From CAYRTV01 sp046483285 (GTDB lineage Bacteria > Acidobacteriota > Aminicenantia > Aminicenantales > Aminicenantaceae): 64,000 nt of DNA. The notes under the pieces are model-generated. The model saw nothing but the letters and a program-made list of their open reading frames with translations. It was not told where the DNA came from and did no database searches. Below are positions 59,147 to 64,000 of the stretch, piece after piece. A program made the position numbers and the translations under genes. Position 1 is the first letter of the stretch; the number at the start of each line of letters is the position of its first letter. The stretch lies in assembly GCA_046483285.1 (NCBI GenBank), contig JAWODN010000076.1:42585-106584 (forward strand), written 5' to 3'.

Positions 59147-60664
59147 ATGTTATTTAAATGCACCAGTGCGGCGTTAAAGGGGATTGAAGCCTATCCTGTC
59201 GAAGTGGAGGTGGATATCACTTTCGGGATGGCCAATTTCGTCACAGTGGGATTGCCGGATGCGGCGGTCCGGGAGAGCAAAGAGAGGGTTCAGGCCGCAT
59301 TGAAAAACTGCGGCTTTTCGATATCCCGCCGGAGAATCCTGATCAATCTGGCTCCGGCGGACCGGAGAAAGGAGGGGTCGGCATTTGACCTGCCCATCGC
59401 TCTGGTGCTTCTGGCTCACCTGGAGGTGTTCCCGGCGGAGCGGCTGCGGGATTATTTATTCATGGGGGAATTGGCTTTGGACGGTCATTTGAAACCGGGG
59501 CGAGGCATTCTCTCCGCCGCTTTGCTGGCCCGGGAATCCGGATTCAAGGGAATCGTGATTCCCGAAGACAATGGTAAAGAAGCCTCTCTGGTCAGGAACA
59601 TTGAGATTTATGGGTTAAAAAATCTCCAAGATGTGATTCAACTCATGCGGGAGCCCGATGCCGTGCCGCCGCTGCAGCTGAGAGCCAGGGATATTCTTCC
59701 TGTGGAAAAGCACACCCTTGACTTCGAGGACATACGGGGCCAGCTTCATGTGAAAAGAGCTCTGGAAGTGGCGGCCGCCGGCGGGCACAATATCATGATG
59801 ACAGGGCCTCCGGGGGCAGGAAAAACTATGATGGCCCGCCGGCTTCCCAGCATTCTGCCTCCTATGACTCTGGATGAGATCATAGACGTAACCCGCATTT
59901 ACAGCGCCGCAGGCCTTTTGAACGGGGAGGGGATGGTGAGGCTGCGGCCCTTCCGGTCTCCCCATCACACAATTTCTGATGCGGGGATGATCGGGGGCGG
60001 CAAAATCCCCCGTCCCGGAGACGTGAGTCTGGCTCATCATGGGGTTTTATTTTTGGATGAACTGCCGGAATTCCGCAGGCAGGTGCTGGAAGGATTGAGG
60101 CAGCCTTTGGAAGACGGGATTGTGACCATTTCCAGGGCCGCCATGACCGTGACGTATCCGGCGGATTTTATGCTGGTGGCGGCCATGAATCCATATGAGG
60201 ATTCGTTTTCAGCGCCTGCCGGAATGGAATACTCAGGCACACCCTTTCAAAAAAACCGCTATTATTCCTGTGTTTCCGGACCTTTGATGGACCGGATGGA
60301 CATTCAGATTGACGTGCCTAAAGTCGAGTTTAAAGATATGGTGTCAAACTTTGACGGAGAGAATTCACAAGCCATACGTTCACGGGTGACAGCGGCACGA
60401 AAAAGGCAGCTGAAAAGGTTTCGGAGAAAAAACATTTATTGCAACGCGGCGATGGGGAACAAGGATGTCAAGAAATTCTGTATCATCAGCCGGGAGGGCG
60501 AAGAACTGATGGAAACGGCCATGGATAAGCTCGGGCTCACTGCCAGAGCCTATCACCGCGTGCTGAAGGTGGCCCGAACCATCGCTGATTTAGCCGGGGA
60601 AGAAACCTTAAACGCGATGCATGTTTCTGAAGCGATCCAGTATCGCATGATGGAAAAATTTTAA
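59147..60664 (+). CDS. comM: YifB/ComM-family AAA+ ATPase lacking its usual cysteines
   Basis: A 505-residue protein: N-terminal Lon-protease-like ChlI domain (ALKGIEAYPVEVEVDI, VGLPDAAVRESKERVQAAL), then a Mg-chelatase-like AAA+ domain with Walker A GPPGAGKT (220-227), HHTISDAGMIGGG, Walker B LFLDE and the C-terminal helical domain (RAYHRVLKVARTIADL). ComM is a hexameric helicase acting on branched DNA in natural transformation. The family motif NPCPCG with two further Cys is replaced by NPYEDSFSAPAGMEYSG, so the putative zinc site is lost. Confidence 0.92.
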   Translation: MLFKCTSAALKGIEAYPVEVEVDITFGMANFVTVGLPDAAVRESKERVQAALKNCGFSISRRRILINLAPADRRKEGSAFDLPIALVLLAHLEVFPAERLRDYLFMGELALDGHLKPGRGILSAALLARESGFKGIVIPEDNGKEASLVRNIEIYGLKNLQDVIQLMREPDAVPPLQLRARDILPVEKHTLDFEDIRGQLHVKRALEVAAAGGHNIMMTGPPGAGKTMMARRLPSILPPMTLDEIIDVTRIYSAAGLLNGEGMVRLRPFRSPHHTISDAGMIGGGKIPRPGDVSLAHHGVLFLDELPEFRRQVLEGLRQPLEDGIVTISRAAMTVTYPADFMLVAAMNPYEDSFSAPAGMEYSGTPFQKNRYYSCVSGPLMDRMDIQIDVPKVEFKDMVSNFDGENSQAIRSRVTAARKRQLKRFRRKNIYCNAAMGNKDVKKFCIISREGEELMETAMDKLGLTARAYHRVLKVARTIADLAGEETLNAMHVSEAIQYRMMEKF

Positions 60665-60673
60665 AGCGGGGCT

Positions 60674-61570
60674 CTAAGACGCCGTTTGGGCGGCGTGCAG
60701 GGTGTTTTTCAGCAGCATGGCGATGGTCATGGGGCCGACTCCTCCGGGGACAGGGGAAATCGCCGCCACCCGTTTTTTGGCCTCCTCGAATTCGAAATCC
60801 CCTTTCCACACATATCCTTTCTTTGCGGAGGGGTCCTCCACCCGCACCGTGGCGACATCCACCGCCACCGCTCCGGGCTTAAACCATTCCCCTTTGATCA
60901 TCTCCGCCTTCCCCATGGCCCCGATCACGATATCGGCGTTTTTGACAACGGCCGGGATATCTTGAGTGCGGCTGTGGACAACGGTCACGGTGGCATCGGC
61001 GTGGATGAGAAGCAGCGCCATCGGCATGCCCACGATATTGCTGCGCCCAAGAACCGCGGCGTTTGATCCGGAGATTTGAAATCCGTCCAATTTTTTTTCC
61101 GCTTCCCTGAGCATATGCATGCAGCCGGACGGTGTCGCCGGAATAAAAAGAGGATCCCGTCCTTTCATGGTCAATCGTCCGATGTTGACCGGATGAAATC
61201 CGTCCACATCTTTTTCCAGACTGATTTTCATTAGAATTTTTTCCTCATCCAAATGGTCGGGAAGAGGAAGCTGAACCAGGATTCCATGGACTCTGGGATC
61301 TTGGTTCAATTCATCGATCAGATTTATGAAGGAGTCCTGAGATACGTCACCCGGAAGTTCATGAAGAAAAGAATCGATTCCCGCTTCCGCGCACCGGTTG
61401 CGCTTCATTTTGACATACATTTTCGAAGCCGGGTTGGAACCGGCTAAAACCGCCGCTAAACCCGGGGTGACACCGGCTTGCCGCTTCATTTGGCTGACTT
61501 TTTCTTTGATTTCGGATTGAATGGCTTGGGCCATGGCTTTTCCATCCAGAATAAATGGGGCTTCATTCAT
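60674..61570 (-). CDS. folD: Bifunctional methylenetetrahydrofolate dehydrogenase/cyclohydrolase
   Basis: The 298-residue FolD interconverts 5,10-methylene-THF and 10-formyl-THF. The catalytic Lys is in SKMYVKMKRNRCAEAGI. HGILVQLPLPDHLDEEKIL, ATPSGCMHML, VLGRSNIVGMPMALLL and the end ISPVPGGVGPMTIAMLLKNT are all family signatures. AAGGAGATCATC precedes the ATG. It is tail to tail with comM (nine bases apart). Confidence 0.97.
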   Translation of the reverse strand: MNEAPFILDGKAMAQAIQSEIKEKVSQMKRQAGVTPGLAAVLAGSNPASKMYVKMKRNRCAEAGIDSFLHELPGDVSQDSFINLIDELNQDPRVHGILVQLPLPDHLDEEKILMKISLEKDVDGFHPVNIGRLTMKGRDPLFIPATPSGCMHMLREAEKKLDGFQISGSNAAVLGRSNIVGMPMALLLIHADATVTVVHSRTQDIPAVVKNADIVIGAMGKAEMIKGEWFKPGAVAVDVATVRVEDPSAKKGYVWKGDFEFEEAKKRVAAISPVPGGVGPMTIAMLLKNTLHAAQTAS

Positions 61571-61768
61571 ATTGATGATCTCCTTAAAAAGATTTCATTC
61601 CTATTTTCACCCACGCTTTTGTGTCTTCTTTTTATCACAGCTGTTTCCCATGGTCAATGCGGTTGGGTGAGCTTTCAAAGTTAATAATTTTCTTTTAGCG
61701 TTGAGGGGAAAAGAATGTCCTTCCGCGAAATACGGATCAATCGGCTTGGTGACAGGGACTCTTGGGAG

Positions 61769-62692
61769 TCAGAATTCAAGAATGATGCCGTATGTTTCTG
61801 GCGACCGGATTTTTCGCATGGCCTGAGAATAGCCCGCCGCTGAAAAAGGCAGAATATCCGTTATAAGACGTCCCGGGTCAATAAAAGACCGGTTGATATA
61901 ATCCGCGGTTTCACTCCAGACAAGGTGGCCGAAACCGGACTGGGCTTTAATAGTGAGATTCTTTTCACTCCAATCCGACTGGACGACCTGGAAAGGAATG
62001 TCATTATATCCAAACAGCAGGGCGTCTTTTTCAGCCAGACCCATGGCGGCGGTCATGCCGCTGTGGGAGCCGCTGCATTCGATCACCGTTTCCGGATTCA
62101 TGCCGTTTATGGTGGCCATCGCCTTTTTATCGTTGGGTGAAAACACATAGTCCGCTCCGCAAGCCAATCCCTTCTCCCGGCGGTGCTCATTCGGCTCCAG
62201 TGCCCAGATCTGGCGGGCCCCCAGGACCCGCAGCCACATCACCGCACACAGTCCCGCCGGACCCAGGCCGATGACCACGCATAGAGCGCGGAAAATTTTT
62301 TCCGCCCGCTTGAGCAGGGCCAGCATGCGTGCGTACAGTTCGGAAGGGGCCAGGGCGGCCGCGGCAAGGCCGGATTCTATTTTTTGGGCCCCGTGCCCGG
62401 GAAAGACCACTGATTCCTGGAAAAGGTCTCCGAGCTGTCCGCTAAGAACAACCCGGTCCCCGGAAGATAAAGAGGTGTTTCCGGGTCCAGCCTCTTCGAC
62501 AATTCCGGCTCCCCCCCGGCACGGGAATCCCGGAATCAAGGTCCGGCGGCCCGAAAAAAAGGAGTGTTCAAGGCGGCAGCATAGGGAAACAGCCTCCATT
62601 TTCACCCTCACGTCATCCGGCCGGGCGATTTGCGGTGTGGGGATTTCCCTTTCTTTCACTTGGCCTGGAGATTCAAAACGAAGGGCTTTCAT
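61769..62692 (-). CDS. Short medium-chain dehydrogenase-like (MDR) protein without typical zinc ligands
   Basis: A 307-residue protein with the MDR fold: N-terminal GroES-like domain (PDDVRVKMEAVSLCCRLEH) and a Rossmann domain with VVIGLGPAGLCAVMWLRVLG. The usual PGHE zinc motif is FPCRGGAGIVEE and the first-ligand region reads LCCRLEH, so the catalytic zinc is doubtful. It is about 40 residues shorter than usual. A zinc-free reductase of the quinone-oxidoreductase type is possible. A mosaic-repeat end (CTTAGCCTG at 62700) lies just upstream. Confidence 0.75.
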   Translation of the reverse strand: MKALRFESPGQVKEREIPTPQIARPDDVRVKMEAVSLCCRLEHSFFSGRRTLIPGFPCRGGAGIVEEAGPGNTSLSSGDRVVLSGQLGDLFQESVVFPGHGAQKIESGLAAAALAPSELYARMLALLKRAEKIFRALCVVIGLGPAGLCAVMWLRVLGARQIWALEPNEHRREKGLACGADYVFSPNDKKAMATINGMNPETVIECSGSHSGMTAAMGLAEKDALLFGYNDIPFQVVQSDWSEKNLTIKAQSGFGHLVWSETADYINRSFIDPGRLITDILPFSAAGYSQAMRKIRSPETYGIILEF

Positions 62693-62719
62693 TTATATCT
62701 TAGCCTGAAAATAACAGGA

Positions 62720-64000
62720 TCAATTGAGAACAGCGTATTCTTTTCCATACCGCAGCATTTGATTGACGTAATGATCAGGATAAGAGATTTTCACGTCGAT
62801 GATTTTCCCGTTCTCTTTCACCGGCGTGTACAGGGGATTCATGAATCCTGCATAAGGAGCTAAATTGAGTTTATTGTAACGGTCAAGAACCTCTTTATGG
62901 AGATCCGGATCGATGTGCACCCCGTAGGTTTCGACCAGGGCTTTTGCCGCCTCGTAATCACCCTCGCTGGTGATGCGCTGGACTTCTTTGAGGAGCTCCC
63001 CGTACAATTCGCGCAGCTTATGGTAGTCGTTGATGACGAAATAAGTTTTGCCGTTTTTGGTTTTCCGGGAAATCACGTTGTCGTCCCGCCCTTTTTCATA
63101 GACCCAGCGGGAAACCAGTGCGCGTGACCGCATATGGGCCTGTTCAATGGTTTTCCCCGGCTCGATCCGGGTGATTTGGGTCAGAAGTCCGTTGCGGACA
63201 GCCGAATCATAAGCCGCTTTTGCTGCATCCTCATTGGGCAGAACACCCAGGTCCAGCAATTTATGGTCCATAATAAAATAAAGGGCGAAAAGGTCGGCCC
63301 GGGCTTCCTCAACGGGGGAATGGTAATTTCTCAGGGCTTCGCTGCTGACGCCGGGAAGAAGCTTTCCGGAGCCATGGCCGAGCACTTCATGAAGGTCGGT
63401 ATGAACGTTTCCCGCCAGGGCTCCGTATTCTTTAGTCCGCTCCAGAATTTCTTCATTCCAGGTGAACTCTTCACCGAAAGGAGAGTCAAGGGATGACTGG
63501 GTGTAGGCATAGGATATGTTTTCAAGGGTGACGGATTTGGATCCATGGGTCCGGCGTATCCAGTTGGCATTGGGCAGGTTGATGCCCACGGGGGAGGAAG
63601 GATAGCAGTCGCCTCCCAGAATGGCTGCTGTGATGACCTTGGCCGTGACGCCCTTCGCTTCATCCCGTTTGAAGCGGGGGTCGATAGGGGAATTTTCCTC
63701 GAACCATGAAGCGCTGCCGGAAATGACGGAAACCCGTTTGGTGGCCTCGGGATTTTTAAAGTTGACCAGGCCTTCCCAGGTGCCCTTCATGCCCATGGGA
63801 TCGCTGTAGACTTCGATGAAGCCGTTGATGAAATCGATGTGGGATTCGGTGTCGTTGACCCAGAGAATATTATATTCATCGAATGTTTTCAGGTTTCCGG
63901 TGCGGTAATATTGTATAAGCTTTTCAATCACCTTCCGCTGCTGATCGTTTTCGGCGGCACCGGCTGCTTTTTCCAGCCAGAACACGATTTTTTCAATGGC
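62720..64000 (-). CDS. Dipeptidyl-peptidase III (peptidase family M49), N-terminus beyond the window
   Basis: The frame is open to base 64000, so the beginning of the gene is missing; 426 residues are visible. The M49 zinc motif is HEVLGHGSGKLL, and the third ligand region is SPVEEARADLFALYF. NYHSPVEEARADL and GSASWFEENSPIDPRFKRD are conserved in bacterial DPP III-like proteins (sometimes labelled dihydrofolate reductase by error). It releases dipeptides from N-termini. Bacterial forms are common in anaerobic peptide degraders. The 3' end lies 27 bp from the MDR gene. Confidence 0.92.
   Translation of the reverse strand, partial: AIEKIVFWLEKAAGAAENDQQRKVIEKLIQYYRTGNLKTFDEYNILWVNDTESHIDFINGFIEVYSDPMGMKGTWEGLVNFKNPEATKRVSVISGSASWFEENSPIDPRFKRDEAKGVTAKVITAAILGGDCYPSSPVGINLPNANWIRRTHGSKSVTLENISYAYTQSSLDSPFGEEFTWNEEILERTKEYGALAGNVHTDLHEVLGHGSGKLLPGVSSEALRNYHSPVEEARADLFALYFIMDHKLLDLGVLPNEDAAKAAYDSAVRNGLLTQITRIEPGKTIEQAHMRSRALVSRWVYEKGRDDNVISRKTKNGKTYFVINDYHKLRELYGELLKEVQRITSEGDYEAAKALVETYGVHIDPDLHKEVLDRYNKLNLAPYAGFMNPLYTPVKENGKIIDVKISYPDHYVNQMLRYGKEYAVLN

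Noticed and set aside
1..64000. CRISPR array or prophage
   Set aside because: Dispersed repeats are not regularly spaced with unique spacers, and no Cas, integrase or phage structural genes are present.

Overview
The window is a chromosomal segment of a diderm (LPS-bearing) bacterium. LptD and LpxD show a lipopolysaccharide outer membrane, and RNase Y, TIGR00725, an MglA-type GTPase, peptidase family M49 and WTLPSH-type sulfatases add to the profile. No rRNA or taxon-defining marker is present. The gene content and the abundant mosaic intergenic repeats fit an uncultured Aminicenantes/Acidobacteria-like or deltaproteobacteria-like lineage, but that is only a guess. There is no prophage, complete IS or CRISPR array.

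Layout. 1-6.5 kb: lptD (cut by the left edge), the F0 part of an ATP synthase (atpZ, atpI, atpB, atpE, with Na+-type ligands in the c subunit), a YihY-family membrane protein, lpxD and convergent trxA. 6.5-22.5 kb (minus strand): a long housekeeping series which, in transcription order, is tRNA-Val, thrS, infC, rpmI, rplT, pheS, pheT, zapB-like, zapA, rny, ymdB, xseA, xseB, ispA, dxs, tlyA, nadK. infC has no ATG, GTG or TTG at its proper N-terminus and appears to start at ATC behind a near-perfect Shine-Dalgarno. ThrS lacks the TGS domain and PheT lacks the EMAP-like tRNA-binding domain.

22.6-28.1 kb (plus): a compact operon of a cyclic-2,3-diphosphoglycerate-synthetase-like P-loop protein, carbamate kinase, a carbamoyltransferase homologue without its carbamoyl-phosphate motifs, and a 741-aa unknown protein with a highly charged tail. 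28.1-33.2 kb (minus): a stand-alone SelB C-terminal winged-helix protein, rnr and sppA. 33.5-35.7 kb: an ABC-2 exporter pair.

35.8-44.6 kb (plus) is the most striking block. A succinyl/citryl-CoA synthetase pair (large subunit fused to a 2[4Fe-4S] ferredoxin), a citryl-CoA lyase, an HD-domain protein, two separate LeuCD/aconitase-type hydro-lyases and an isocitrate/isopropylmalate-dehydrogenase-family enzyme lie in one gene series. Together they could interconvert acetyl-CoA plus oxaloacetate, citrate, isocitrate and 2-oxoglutarate, i.e. the citrate branch of a reductive or reversible TCA cycle built on two-step citrate cleavage.

44.6-46.9 kb: tsaB, rimI, truA and a TIGR00725 protein. 47.4-49.4 kb: a PocR-PAS-PAS-HD-GYP signalling protein. 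50.2-58.2 kb: surface glycan genes (lipoprotein sulfatase-fold enzyme, two small accessory proteins, four GT4 glycosyltransferases forming two paralogous pairs). 58.2-64 kb: MglA-like GTPase, a ComM/YifB homologue that lost its cysteines, folD, a short MDR-family protein and a partial dipeptidyl-peptidase III.

Intergenic spaces carry a family of mosaic, palindromic, non-coding repeats with recurring modules (named R1-R6 here) and a shared end sequence like CTTAGCCTGACCTATTC. They fill most of the larger gaps, for example 31.0-31.4, 49.5-50.1 and 54.3-54.9 kb.
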